Origin: Thermodesulfovibrionales bacterium
GTDB lineage: Bacteria; Nitrospirota; Thermodesulfovibrionia; Thermodesulfovibrionales; SM23-35
Length of the DNA stretch: 10,101 nt
Reading direction: 5' to 3'
NCBI GenBank assembly: GCA_020053565.1
Contig: JAGVMY010000139.1
Coordinates: 1 to 10,101 of the forward strand
The notes beneath the pieces are model-generated. The model searched no databases, was not told where the DNA came from, and saw only the letters and a program-made list of their open reading frames with translations. This document shows, piece by piece, positions 1 to 7,943 of this stretch. Each line of letters begins with the position of its first letter. Position 1 is the first letter of the stretch. A program made the translations under genes and the position numbers.

Positions 1-1
1 C

Positions 2-265
2 ATTATTTTTGTTATTGGAACCGGTCAGTTCGCAGATTTATCCTGTCCTCTTGCCTGTGAGAATATGATGTTAGCTGCCTATTCTTTAGGACTCGGCAGC
101 TGTTGGGTTTATTTCGGCTCTCTGGTAACCGATAAAGAAGAGATAAAAAAAGAACTGGAATTATCTACAGATGAAAAAATATTCGGCCCAATCATTATCG
201 GGTATACTGAAAAGTTCCCTGAACCCCCTCCAAAGAAGGAACCTCGAATAAAGTGGATTAAATAA
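2..265 (+). CDS. Nitroreductase-family protein, C-terminal fragment
   Basis: This is the 3' end of a gene entering from the left; the frame is open from base 2 and ends in TAA at 263-265, leaving 87 residues. The segment CENMMLAAYSLGLGSCW matches the conserved flavin-site helix of nitroreductases (usually AAENMMLAAxxLGLGSCW). The tail, with IIIGYTEKFPEPPPKKEP and ending in IKW, is the usual C-terminal GYPxExPxPPPRKP strand. Family members are dimeric FMN enzymes that reduce nitro compounds, quinones or flavins with NAD(P)H; the substrate cannot be read from this fragment. Cys replaces the more usual Ala just before ENMM, and another Cys lies four residues earlier (DLSCPLACEN), which is a mild oddity. 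The N-terminal half, including any ferredoxin domain, lies outside the window. The family call is firm; the specific role is unknown. Confidence 0.85.
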   Translation: MIFVIGTGQFADLSCPLACENMMLAAYSLGLGSCWVYFGSLVTDKEEIKKELELSTDEKIFGPIIIGYTEKFPEPPPKKEPRIKWIK

Positions 266-271
266 TTAGGT

Positions 272-301
272 TTGAATTTTTTGGCAGTGTTAAGGTATTT
301 T
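272..301 (+). promoter_or_regulatory. Weak candidate promoter for ppdK
   Basis: In the 70-base gap between the nitroreductase stop and ppdK, TTGAAT (272-277) is followed after 18 bases by TATTTT (296-301). This is a plausible but imperfect sigma70-type pair. It would give a leader of about 30 bases ending in the GGGAGG ribosome site at 322-327. Read-through from the upstream gene is the alternative. Such matches are common by chance in AT-rich DNA. Confidence 0.22.
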
Positions 302-335
302 AGTGAGACTAAATTCTACTCGGGAGGACATGTGA

Positions 336-3005
336 ATGTCAAAGAAGAAAACTAAAAAATACGTATACTTTTTTGGTGGGGGAAAAGCAGACGGAAAAGG
401 AGACATGAAGGATCTTCTCGGTGGAAAAGGTGCCGGGCTTGCAGAGATGACTAACCTTAAGATTCCAGTCCCTGCTGGGTTTACCATCACTACTGAATCA
501 TGCAATGAATATTTTAAGGCCGGAAAGAAATATTCAACAGGATTGTGGGAAGAGGTGCTTGAGAACCTGAAAAAGGTGGAAAAGGCAATGGGGATGAAAT
601 TTGGTGATTCTGTGAATCCTCTCCTCGTTTCTGTCCGCTCAGGGGCAAAATTCTCAATGCCGGGAATGATGGATACGGTTCTTAACCTCGGGCTCAATGA
701 AACGACAATGAATGCATTAATAAAAAAGACCGGAAATGAGCGGTTTGTGTATGACGCATATAGAAGACTTATCACAATGTTTGGCAATATTGTGATGGGT
801 ATTGACAGGCAAAAATTTGAAAAAGCAATTGAAGAGATAAAGATAAAGAGAGGAGTTCATCTCGATACAGACCTTACCGTTGGTGACCTTAAAAGTCTTG
901 TCGAAGAATTTAAGATTATTTATAAAAGGGGCACCGGAGAAGATTTTCCAACTGACCCCTATGAACAACTTAAAAAGGCGATAAATGCAGTATTTGGTTC
1001 ATGGTTTGGGGACAGGGCAGTGAAATATAGAAAGATAAATGATATTCCTGATGATCTCGGTACCGCCTGTAATATCCAATCAATGATATTTGGAAACTTA
1101 GGTGAGAATTCCGGGACAGGAGTTGGATTTACGAGAGACCCATCTACAGGCCAGAAAAAGTTCTTCGCAGAATGTCTCATAAACGCACAGGGTGAAGATG
1201 TCGTTGCAGGGATAAGGACACCCCTCCGTATCGAAGAACTGAAAAAGAGACTTCCAAAGGCATATAAAGAACTCTATTCGATATATAAGAAACTCGAGAA
1301 GCATTATAAAGATATGCTCGATATTGAGTTTACTGTGCAAGAAGGAAAGCTCTATATGCTCCAGACAAGGGTGGGAAAAAGGACAGCACAGTCAGCCCTC
1401 AAAATCGCCATTGATATGGTGAAAGAAAAACTCATTGATAAGAAGACTGCTCTATTGAGGATTGACCCATCACAACTTGACCAAATGCTCCATCCAATGA
1501 TAGATCCCAAAGCTCAAATTAAGGTAATTGCTAAAGGTCTTCCGGCATCCCCTGGTGCTGCGGTTGGAACGGTCGTATTTACAGCAGAGGATGCAGAAAG
1601 AGCTGCCGAAAAAGTTAAAAAAGTTATTCTTGTCAGGACTGAGACATCACCAGAGGATATTGGAGGCATGCATGCAGCACAAGGTGTTCTCACTGCGAGA
1701 GGTGGAATGACCTCACATGCCGCTGTTGTTGCCAGAGGTATGGGCAAATGCTGTGTTGCAGGGTGTGGTGCAATCAATATAAATGAGGTTCAGAGATATT
1801 TTACCGTGAATGACCTTATTGTGAAGGAAGGTGACTACATAACCCTTAACGGAACAACTGGTGAAGTTATTCTTGGTGAGGCACCTCTGGTAACACCGGC
1901 CCTCACTGGTGAATTCGGGACATTTATGAAATGGGTAGACGAGTTCAGGAAGCTCGGTGTGAGGACAAATGCTGATACACCTCATGATGCAAAGGTAGCA
2001 AGGGATTTTGGAGCTGAAGGCATAGGACTCTGCAGAACAGAGCACATGTTCTTTGAAGCCGAAAGAATTAAGGTCGTACGGGAGATGATACTTGCTGACG
2101 ATAAAGAGGGAAGGAAAAGAGCGCTTGCAAGGCTCCTCCCGATGCAGAAAAGTGATTTTATTGGTATATTCAGAGAAATGCATGGCCTTCCTGTTACTAT
2201 CAGACTTCTGGACCCGCCACTTCATGAATTCCTTCCGCATACAGATGAAGAACTTAGAGAACTTGCACACGAGATGGAAGTTCCTTTCGAAAAACTAAAG
2301 GCGAAGAATAAATCGCTCCATGAATCTAACCCGATGCTCGGTCACAGGGGCTGCCGTCTTGGTGTCACCTATCCCGAAATATACGAAATGCAGGTTCAGG
2401 CTATTATAGAGGCTGCCTGTGAGCTTTCAAAAGAGAAGGTGAAGGTGATACCAGAGATAATGATACCTCTTGTAGGCCATGTGAATGAATTCACAATGCT
2501 CAAAGACCTTACGAAGAAGATAGCAGAAGAGGTCAAAGCAAAATATAAAGCGAATGTGAAATATAGTATAGGGACGATGATAGAACTTCCAAGGGCTGCG
2601 ATAACTGCAGATGAGATTGCAAAAGAGGCAGAATTTTTCTCTTTTGGCACAAATGACCTTACACAAACAGTGTATGGTTTGAGTCGCGATGACGCGGGTA
2701 ATTTTTTACCTTACTACGTCGAAAAAGGAGTACTCGAAGACGACCCATTTATTACGCTCGACCAGAAAGGCGTTGGGCAAGTGATCAAAATAGGTATAGA
2801 GAAGGGAAGGTCTGTGAGGAGAGACCTTAAAATCGGTATCTGTGGTGAGCATGGAGGGGACCCGAAGTCTGTAGAATTCTGTCATAAAGCGGGAATGAAT
2901 TATGTGAGTTGCTCACCATACAGGGTGCCAATCGCGAGGCTTGCTGCAGCCCATGCTGCGCTTAAGGAAAAGATAAAGAAAGATTTAAGTAAGTCAACAG
3001 TGTAA
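336..3005 (+). CDS. ppdK: Pyruvate, phosphate dikinase
   Basis: Interconverts pyruvate + ATP + Pi and PEP + AMP + PPi in the cytoplasm; in anaerobes it serves gluconeogenesis or PPi-dependent glycolysis. The 889 residues match the usual length (~875-900). The N-terminal ATP-grasp part shows LLGGKGAGLAEM, SVRSGAKFSMPGMMDTVLN and GTGVGFTRDPSTG. The central swivelling domain carries GGMTSHAAVVARGMGKCC, with phospho-acceptor His461 and the regulatory-type Thr459 two residues before it. The C-terminal TIM-barrel PEP/pyruvate domain has GLCRTEHMFF, RLLDPPLHEF, MIELPRA (Glu750), GTNDLTQ (Asn773, Asp774) and the catalytic GICGEHGG (Cys836). The ATG at 336 is preceded by GGGAGG at 322-327, an 8-base spacing. 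One small departure is AEC at about residues 278-280, before LINAQGEDVVAG, where homologues usually have GEF or GEY. The gene appears intact and is separated by 123 bases from rpsO, so it is probably its own unit. Confidence 0.98.
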   Translation: MSKKKTKKYVYFFGGGKADGKGDMKDLLGGKGAGLAEMTNLKIPVPAGFTITTESCNEYFKAGKKYSTGLWEEVLENLKKVEKAMGMKFGDSVNPLLVSVRSGAKFSMPGMMDTVLNLGLNETTMNALIKKTGNERFVYDAYRRLITMFGNIVMGIDRQKFEKAIEEIKIKRGVHLDTDLTVGDLKSLVEEFKIIYKRGTGEDFPTDPYEQLKKAINAVFGSWFGDRAVKYRKINDIPDDLGTACNIQSMIFGNLGENSGTGVGFTRDPSTGQKKFFAECLINAQGEDVVAGIRTPLRIEELKKRLPKAYKELYSIYKKLEKHYKDMLDIEFTVQEGKLYMLQTRVGKRTAQSALKIAIDMVKEKLIDKKTALLRIDPSQLDQMLHPMIDPKAQIKVIAKGLPASPGAAVGTVVFTAEDAERAAEKVKKVILVRTETSPEDIGGMHAAQGVLTARGGMTSHAAVVARGMGKCCVAGCGAININEVQRYFTVNDLIVKEGDYITLNGTTGEVILGEAPLVTPALTGEFGTFMKWVDEFRKLGVRTNADTPHDAKVARDFGAEGIGLCRTEHMFFEAERIKVVREMILADDKEGRKRALARLLPMQKSDFIGIFREMHGLPVTIRLLDPPLHEFLPHTDEELRELAHEMEVPFEKLKAKNKSLHESNPMLGHRGCRLGVTYPEIYEMQVQAIIEAACELSKEKVKVIPEIMIPLVGHVNEFTMLKDLTKKIAEEVKAKYKANVKYSIGTMIELPRAAITADEIAKEAEFFSFGTNDLTQTVYGLSRDDAGNFLPYYVEKGVLEDDPFITLDQKGVGQVIKIGIEKGRSVRRDLKIGICGEHGGDPKSVEFCHKAGMNYVSCSPYRVPIARLAAAHAALKEKIKKDLSKSTV

Positions 3006-3069
3006 ACGAAACTGCACTACGTTAACGACAAGCATTCTTAGCAATTGGGTTGTTTGTCATTATTCAATG

Positions 3070-3099
3070 TTTACATACTCAAGGATTATGTGTTATTTT
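3070..3099 (+). promoter_or_regulatory. Candidate promoter for the rpsO operon
   Basis: The 123-base gap between ppdK and rpsO contains TTTACA (3070-3075) and, 18 bases on, TATTTT (3094-3099); TTATTT at 3093 gives 17-base spacing. This would start transcription about 20-25 bases before the rpsO ATG. The same gap has an 8-bp palindrome CGTTAACG (3020-3027) and a weak GACAA/TTGTC dyad (3027-3058), but no stem followed by a T-run, so I call no ppdK terminator. The promoter is inferred from position and partial consensus only. Confidence 0.3.
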
Positions 3100-3128
3100 A
3101 ATTAAAATTGTTGAAAGGCGGTGTATGA

Positions 3129-3398
3129 ATGTCAATTGTTAAAGAACAGAAGCAGACGATAATAGAGAATTTCAAGCTCCATGATACTGACACGGGCTCG
3201 GCCGAAGTTCAGATAGCTCTACTGACCGAGAGGATAAATTATCTCAGCGAACATTTTAAAGTACACAAAGGCGACCACCACTCAAGGAGAGGTCTTTTAA
3301 AACTTGTCAGTCAAAGGAGAAGATTACTTGATTATCTTAAGGCTGAAAATAAGGGGCGCTATTCAAAACTGATTGAGCGTCTGGGACTGAGGAAATAG
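3129..3398 (+). CDS. rpsO: Ribosomal protein S15
   Basis: A small-subunit primary binding protein that contacts 16S rRNA helices 20-22 and forms an intersubunit bridge. At 89 residues it has exactly the usual bacterial length. The core is the S15 signature: TGSAEVQIALLTERI, then HFKVHKGDHHSRRGLLKL (His42, His46, Asp49, Ser52 in the rRNA-contact loop), then RRRLLDYLK. The ATG at 3129 is preceded by AAAGGCGG (3114-3121). An out-of-frame ATG four bases upstream (3125) opens only a five-codon frame. The stop codon directly abuts the pnp start, the classical rpsO-pnp pairing. In several bacteria S15 represses its own mRNA by binding the leader; the leader here is short and I could not recognise a known S15 regulatory fold. 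Confidence 0.98.
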   Translation: MSIVKEQKQTIIENFKLHDTDTGSAEVQIALLTERINYLSEHFKVHKGDHHSRRGLLKLVSQRRRLLDYLKAENKGRYSKLIERLGLRK

Positions 3399-5489
3399 AT
3401 GAAAAAAATAGAGATTGATATTCGAGGAAAGAAATTTACCCTTGAGACAGGCAAGATTGCAAAACAGGCGGATGGAGCAGTAATCGCTCAGTATGGTGAC
3501 ACTTTAGTCCTTGCGACAGTTGTGGCTGACAAGATTGAGAGGAAAGGTTTGAATTTTTTCCCGCTCACCATAGATTATCAAGAAAAGACTTACGCCGCAG
3601 GAATATTTCCAGGCGGGTTCTTTAAAAGAGAAGGACGTCCTACAGAGAAAGAAATTCTTACGTCACGCCTTATTGATAGACCTATAAGACCCCTCTTATC
3701 AAAAGGGTTTCCCTATGAGACACAGGGCATTGTCAGTGTTCTCTCGTACGGGGATGAGAATATTGCTGACATAATTGGAATAATAAGCATGTCAGCGGCC
3801 CTTACCATTTCTGACATCCCCTTTAATGGTCCTGTTAGTGCGGTGAGAATCGGGAGAATTGCAGACTCTTTTGTGATAAACCCTGATATGAGAGAGCTTG
3901 AGGAGTGCGACCTCGACCTTGTGGTCGCAGGCTCTGAAGATGCCGTGATAATGGTCGAGGGTGAAGGCCAGGAGATCACAGAGGCTGACCTTCTTGAGGC
4001 CATAGAGATTGCACACAATGAGATAAAGCGGCTGTGCAGGTTACAGAAAGAACTCCAGGCAATGGTAGTAAAAGAAAAACGGAATCTTATCACCCTTATT
4101 ATTGATGAAGAATTGAAAAAAGCTGTTGAAGATCTCTCTATGGAAAAGATAAAGGGTGCCATTTCGATACCTGATAAAATGAGGAGGCAAGGAGCACTCG
4201 ACGAAATACTTAAAGAGACGATCGAAAAATTGAATACTGGTGAAAACGACATCTCCCCAGCAATAATTTCGGTATTTAATGATATTGAGAAAAACCTTGT
4301 GAGAGGAATAATTCTCGATAAAGGCGTCAGAGCAGATGGAAGGTCTTCTGACGAGATAAGAAATATCAGTTGTGAGATTGGCATCCTTCCACGAACACAT
4401 GGATCTGCTCTCTTTGTAAGAGGAGAGACACAATGCCTTGCAGTAGTGACCCTTGGTACGGCAGATGATGAACAGAGAATTGAGTCACTCGATGGCGAGT
4501 TTTTAAAAACATTTATGTTGCATTATAATTTTCCGCCTTTCAGTGTTGGCGAGGTTAAGCCTTTGAGATCTCCAGGCAGACGCGAGATAGGTCATGGTAT
4601 GCTTGCCGAAAAGGCTCTTAAGGCTGTGATACCAGCAAAGTCTGAATTTCCTTATACCATAAGAGTAACGTCAGACATATTAGAGTCAAATGGGTCATCG
4701 TCAATGGCTACAGTATGCGGGGGGTCACTTGCATTAATGGATGCTGGCGTCCCTGTCAGAGCTCATGTTGCGGGAATCGCGATGGGTCTTATAAAAGAAG
4801 GTGAAAGGGTTGTTATCCTTACCGATATACTTGGTCTTGAGGATCATCTCGGTGATATGGACTTTAAGGTAACCGGAACAGAAAAGGGGATTACGGCATT
4901 CCAGCTTGATACTAAAATAGGGGGCATATCACGTGAGATAATGGAGAGAGCCCTTGAACAGGCTCGGCAGGGAAGACTTTATATACTTGAAAAGATGAAT
5001 AATACTATGACCGCTCCAAAAGAGGACCTTTCACCTCATGCACCGAGAATTTATACAATGCAGATTAGGCAGGAGAAGATTCGCGATGTAATAGGAACAG
5101 GGGGTAAGGTAATTCGTAGTATTACAGAGCAGACTGGTGCGAAGATAGAAATAGATGACAGTGGCCTTATCAATATAGCCTCCCCGGATGGAGAATCAGC
5201 GAGGAAAGCTATGGAGATTATCAACAGTATTACCGCAGAAGTTGAGCTCGGCAGGATATACCCCGGAAAAGTAAAAAGAATTGTTGATTTTGGAGCATTC
5301 GTAGAAATCCTTCCAGGTACCGAAGGGCTGCTTCATATTTCACAGATAGCTGAGAGAAGGATCGCAAAGGTGACAGACGAGATAAGCGAAGGAGACGAGG
5401 TTCTTGTAAAGGTCATCGAGATAGATAAATTAGGCAGAATCCGCGTTTCAAGAAAAGAGGCAATGAGGGAAAAGAAGGAAATAAGTTGA
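3399..5489 (+). CDS. pnp: Polyribonucleotide nucleotidyltransferase (PNPase)
   Basis: A trimeric phosphorolytic 3'-5' exoribonuclease that degrades mRNA using phosphate, releases NDPs and can also add tails; often part of the RNA degradosome. At 696 residues it is full length. Domain order: RNase PH-like core 1 (~1-140) with YAAG..PGGFFKREGRPTEKE; an alpha-helical linker (~145-240); RNase PH-like core 2 (~310-540) beginning at RADGR (311-315); KH domain (~550-610) with the GTGGK loop at 566-570; S1 RNA-binding domain (~618-690) with GKVKRIVDFGAFVEILPG. The catalytic cluster EDHLGDMDFK gives Asp482, Asp488 and Lys490, equivalent to E. coli Asp486, Asp492 and Lys494. The FFRR RNA-clamping loop of E. 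coli is FFKR here (Lys76), a conservative change. The ATG follows the rpsO TAG with no gap, and GAGG (3389-3392) inside rpsO serves as ribosome site, so the two are translationally coupled. Confidence 0.98.
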   Translation: MKKIEIDIRGKKFTLETGKIAKQADGAVIAQYGDTLVLATVVADKIERKGLNFFPLTIDYQEKTYAAGIFPGGFFKREGRPTEKEILTSRLIDRPIRPLLSKGFPYETQGIVSVLSYGDENIADIIGIISMSAALTISDIPFNGPVSAVRIGRIADSFVINPDMRELEECDLDLVVAGSEDAVIMVEGEGQEITEADLLEAIEIAHNEIKRLCRLQKELQAMVVKEKRNLITLIIDEELKKAVEDLSMEKIKGAISIPDKMRRQGALDEILKETIEKLNTGENDISPAIISVFNDIEKNLVRGIILDKGVRADGRSSDEIRNISCEIGILPRTHGSALFVRGETQCLAVVTLGTADDEQRIESLDGEFLKTFMLHYNFPPFSVGEVKPLRSPGRREIGHGMLAEKALKAVIPAKSEFPYTIRVTSDILESNGSSSMATVCGGSLALMDAGVPVRAHVAGIAMGLIKEGERVVILTDILGLEDHLGDMDFKVTGTEKGITAFQLDTKIGGISREIMERALEQARQGRLYILEKMNNTMTAPKEDLSPHAPRIYTMQIRQEKIRDVIGTGGKVIRSITEQTGAKIEIDDSGLINIASPDGESARKAMEIINSITAEVELGRIYPGKVKRIVDFGAFVEILPGTEGLLHISQIAERRIAKVTDEISEGDEVLVKVIEIDKLGRIRVSRKEAMREKKEIS

Positions 5490-5501
5490 ACGAGGGTGAG
5501 C

Positions 5502-6749
5502 ATGTATATAAAAGAATATCTGCCGAACGGGATACCTGTGGTTATAGAAACGTTGAAAAACATGCGCTCTGTTGCTCTCGGTATCTGGGTGAAGGTAGGT
5601 TCAAGGAATGAGACTTCTCATAAAAACGGCATATCCCATTTCCTTGAACACATGTTTTTTAAAGGGACCAAGAAGCGAACTGCAAGAGACATTGCAATTG
5701 ATATTGACTCTCTCGGAGGCGACCTCAACGCATTTACCTCTAAGGAGGGCACAACCTTTTATGTAAAGGTGCTTAATGAGTACCTCAAAGATGGGGTTGA
5801 GTTACTCTCAGACGTTTTCCTCCACTCTACATTTCCTGAAAAAGACATTGAAAAAGAGAAAGCAATAATAAAAGAAGAGATAAAGATGGTCGAAGATACT
5901 CCTGATGACTATATTCATGACCTCTTCAATCAGACCATCTGGGATTATAAAGGACTCGGTCAACCTGTCCTTGGACGAAGTAATACAATAAAGTCATTTA
6001 CAAGAGATGATCTTCTCGAACACATACGAAGATATTACGGCATAAAGGATATCATTGTCTCTTGTGCTGGTGATTTCAAGCCCAAATTTCTGCTCGATAT
6101 ACTGAATAAAAATCTTGGAAACCTTAGAAGAGGCTCTGAACCTGCAAGGCACCAGATGCCTGATTTTAAAAGCAAGGTAAAGATATTTGATAAAGAACTC
6201 TCTGAAACACATATATGTCTGGGGGTCAGAGGTCTTCCGCAGGCAAGCGAAGAACGTTATGGCATTTTTATACTGAACACAATTCTCGGCGGGGGTGTGA
6301 GCTCGCGACTCTTTCAGGAGATAAGAGAAAAAAGAGGGCTCGCCTATTCAATATATTCATTTGTTGCATCATATTTTGATACAGGAGTATGGGGTGTTTA
6401 TGCAGGTGTGAGCAGGAAAAAACTGAGAGAGGTCGTAGGGTTGATTGTACAAGAAATGTGTTCTTTGAAGGATAAAATTACCGAGGAAGAATTAACACGC
6501 GCAAAGAATCATCTCAAGGGTAATATAATCCTCGGACTTGAATCAACAATCAGCCGCATGAATAATATTGCACGTCAGGAAATATATTATGGGAGGTATT
6601 ACTCCCCTAAGGAAATTATGAAAAAAGTAAATGCAGTCACGCTCAGCCAGGTCAAGGGCCTTTCTGAAAGGCTGATAAAAAAAGAGCGGTTCTCACTCAC
6701 AGTCTATGGGCCGGTGAATGAAAAGGATGTCAGGGGAATACTGAGTTAA
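5502..6749 (+). CDS. M16-family zinc metallopeptidase (processing-peptidase type)
   Basis: A peptidase of the mitochondrial-processing-peptidase/pitrilysin clan, with two homologous halves forming a clam around the substrate. The inverted zinc site is at residues 46-50: His46, Glu49 and His50 in HFLEH. The third ligand lies in the KEEIKMVEDTPDD segment near Glu125/Glu126. The C-terminal half has the typical LNTILGGGVSSRLFQEIREKRGLAYSIYS motif. At 415 residues it matches single-chain bacterial M16B proteins such as B. subtilis MlpA/YmxG, which also lies close to pnp. I chose ATG 5502 because GAGGG (5492-5496) sits five bases before it; a GTG at 5496 would overlap that ribosome site. It starts 12 bases after pnp. 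The substrate is unknown: processing or quality control of proteins is likely from the family, but not visible here. Confidence 0.93.
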   Translation: MYIKEYLPNGIPVVIETLKNMRSVALGIWVKVGSRNETSHKNGISHFLEHMFFKGTKKRTARDIAIDIDSLGGDLNAFTSKEGTTFYVKVLNEYLKDGVELLSDVFLHSTFPEKDIEKEKAIIKEEIKMVEDTPDDYIHDLFNQTIWDYKGLGQPVLGRSNTIKSFTRDDLLEHIRRYYGIKDIIVSCAGDFKPKFLLDILNKNLGNLRRGSEPARHQMPDFKSKVKIFDKELSETHICLGVRGLPQASEERYGIFILNTILGGGVSSRLFQEIREKRGLAYSIYSFVASYFDTGVWGVYAGVSRKKLREVVGLIVQEMCSLKDKITEEELTRAKNHLKGNIILGLESTISRMNNIARQEIYYGRYYSPKEIMKKVNAVTLSQVKGLSERLIKKERFSLTVYGPVNEKDVRGILS

Positions 6750-6796
6750 TGTCATTTCTTGAGTATATATGGTTTCCTGTGGTAAAAATTCTTTAA
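6749..6796 (+). other. Possible 15-codon leader or remnant ORF overlapping the M16 stop
   Basis: The M16 stop TAA overlaps an ATG (TAATG, 6747-6751) that opens a 15-codon frame reading MSFLEYIWFPVVKIL before TAA at 6794-6796. AGGGGA (6732-6737) lies 11 bases upstream, slightly long for a ribosome site. It occupies half of the 89-base gap before the FmdB-type gene. It may be chance, a coupling peptide, or the start of a lost gene; nothing shows it is translated. Confidence 0.13.
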
Positions 6797-6838
6797 TCGA
6801 GAAAACAGTAAACTGAAGAACCTGAAAAGGAGGTATTT

Positions 6839-7006
6839 ATGCCAGCATATGACTATATTTGTAAAGATTGTGGAAAAGAGTTCACCGTTTTTCTTTCTCT
6901 CAGGGAATTTGATATGAAGCCAAAGATCAAGTGTCCACACTGCCAGAGCGATAATACAGTAAAAAAACTCACATCCTTTTTTGTAAAAACGAGCAAGAAA
7001 TCCTAA
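6839..7006 (+). CDS. Small FmdB-type zinc-ribbon protein
   Basis: A 55-residue protein. It begins MPAYDYICKDCGKEF and has a second knuckle CPHC, giving Cys8, Cys11, Cys32 and Cys35 as a CxxC-x20-CxxC zinc ribbon. This is the FmdB-family pattern (MPxYxYxCxxCGxxFE...CPxCGS), named after a putative regulator near formamidase genes; the real role of most members is unknown. The tail KKLTSFFVKTSKKS is the usual short basic extension following VxKL. It has the best ribosome site in the window: AAGGAGG at 6827-6833, five bases before the ATG, which supports real and efficient translation. It lies 30 bases upstream of purC in the same direction, so it is probably co-transcribed. The second knuckle has Gln after the last Cys where Gly is common. 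Confidence 0.88.
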   Translation: MPAYDYICKDCGKEFTVFLSLREFDMKPKIKCPHCQSDNTVKKLTSFFVKTSKKS

Positions 7007-7036
7007 GGGAATAGAGTATCTTGAGAGTATTTTAAG

Positions 7037-7915
7037 GTGAATAAAATAATAGTGAACACTGAGTTTCCTGATGTGCCCTTAGTGAAACGTGGCAAGGTAA
7101 GGGATATCTACGACCTCGGGGAATACCTTCTCCTTGTAGCTACTGACAGGATTTCAGCATTTGATGTTGTCCTTCCAAATGGCATACCCGGAAAAGGCAG
7201 GGTGCTTACCCAGATATCCATATACTGGTTTAAACAGATGGAGGATATTGTTCCTAACCATATCATAGCAACACGCGTAAAGGATTTTCCTGAAAAAGTC
7301 CATAAGTACGAAGACATTCTCGAAGAGCGAAGCATGCTTGTAAAAAAGACGCGTCCAATGCCGGTAGAATGCGTAGTAAGAGGATACCTTTCAGGATCAG
7401 GATGGAAGGAATATAAGAAGAGCGGCACTATCTGTGGCATAAGGCTTCCTGAAGGGCTTGTTGAATCATCAAGACTCACTGAGCCACTATTTACACCGAG
7501 TACAAAAGCTGAAGAGGGACATGATAGTAATATCTCCTTTGATGAGGTCTCAAAGAAAGTCGGACAGGAGATGGCAGATATGTTAAAGGATATAAGTATT
7601 AAGGTGTATTCAAAGGCAAGAGACATTGCAGAAAAGAAGGGTATTATCATCGCTGACACCAAGTTTGAATTCGGATTGTATAACGGAGAACTTATATTAA
7701 TTGATGAGCTTCTGACACCTGACTCTTCACGTTTCTGGTCAATAAAGGATTACGCCCCTGGAAGGAGTCAGGACAGCTATGACAAACAGGTTGTCAGAGA
7801 TTATCTACTCACCCTCGATTGGGATCAAACATACCCGGGCCCTGAGTTGCCCGATGAGATTATGGAAAAGACAGCAGCACGATACAGAGAGATTCTGAAA
7901 ATCCTTACAGATTAA
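7037..7915 (+). CDS. purC: Phosphoribosylaminoimidazole-succinocarboxamide synthase (SAICAR synthetase)
   Basis: Joins CAIR and aspartate with ATP to make SAICAR, a step of de novo purine synthesis in the cytoplasm. The 292-residue length fits the longer, yeast Ade1-like bacterial type. Visible motifs: KRGKVRDIYD (17-26) of the ATP site; ATDRISAFDVVLPNGIPGKG; VECVVRGYLSGSGWKEY, with Arg115 in the CAIR/aspartate region; TEPLFTPSTKAEEGHD; DTKFEFG (207-213); and LIDELLTPDSSRFW. The GTG at 7037 gives the N-terminus expected for the family, but its ribosome site is weak (GAGAG at 7023-7027). A second in-frame GTG at 7052 could use TAAGGTGA (7033-7040). The gene appears intact and is the last of the rpsO-pnp-M16-FmdB-purC run. 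No other pur gene is in the window. Confidence 0.97.
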   Translation: MNKIIVNTEFPDVPLVKRGKVRDIYDLGEYLLLVATDRISAFDVVLPNGIPGKGRVLTQISIYWFKQMEDIVPNHIIATRVKDFPEKVHKYEDILEERSMLVKKTRPMPVECVVRGYLSGSGWKEYKKSGTICGIRLPEGLVESSRLTEPLFTPSTKAEEGHDSNISFDEVSKKVGQEMADMLKDISIKVYSKARDIAEKKGIIIADTKFEFGLYNGELILIDELLTPDSSRFWSIKDYAPGRSQDSYDKQVVRDYLLTLDWDQTYPGPELPDEIMEKTAARYREILKILTD

Positions 7916-7943
7916 CCTTCATAAAATGTTCAAATAGGTCTTA

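Noticed and set aside
290..787. Long minus-strand open frame (165 codons) opposite the ppdK start
   Set aside because: It lies fully antisense to well-conserved ppdK codons, has low-complexity Ser/Phe/Pro composition, no recognisable domain and no ribosome site. The same applies to minus-strand frames at 1713-2270, 3713-4384 and 7108-7662.
3020..3058. CGTTAACG palindrome and GACAA/TTGTC dyad after ppdK as a terminator
   Set aside because: Stems are short, the loop is about 22 bases and no T-run follows.
5496..5501. GTG start two codons upstream for the M16 peptidase
   Set aside because: The GTG overlaps the only ribosome site (GAGGG 5492-5496), whereas ATG 5502 has correct spacing to it.
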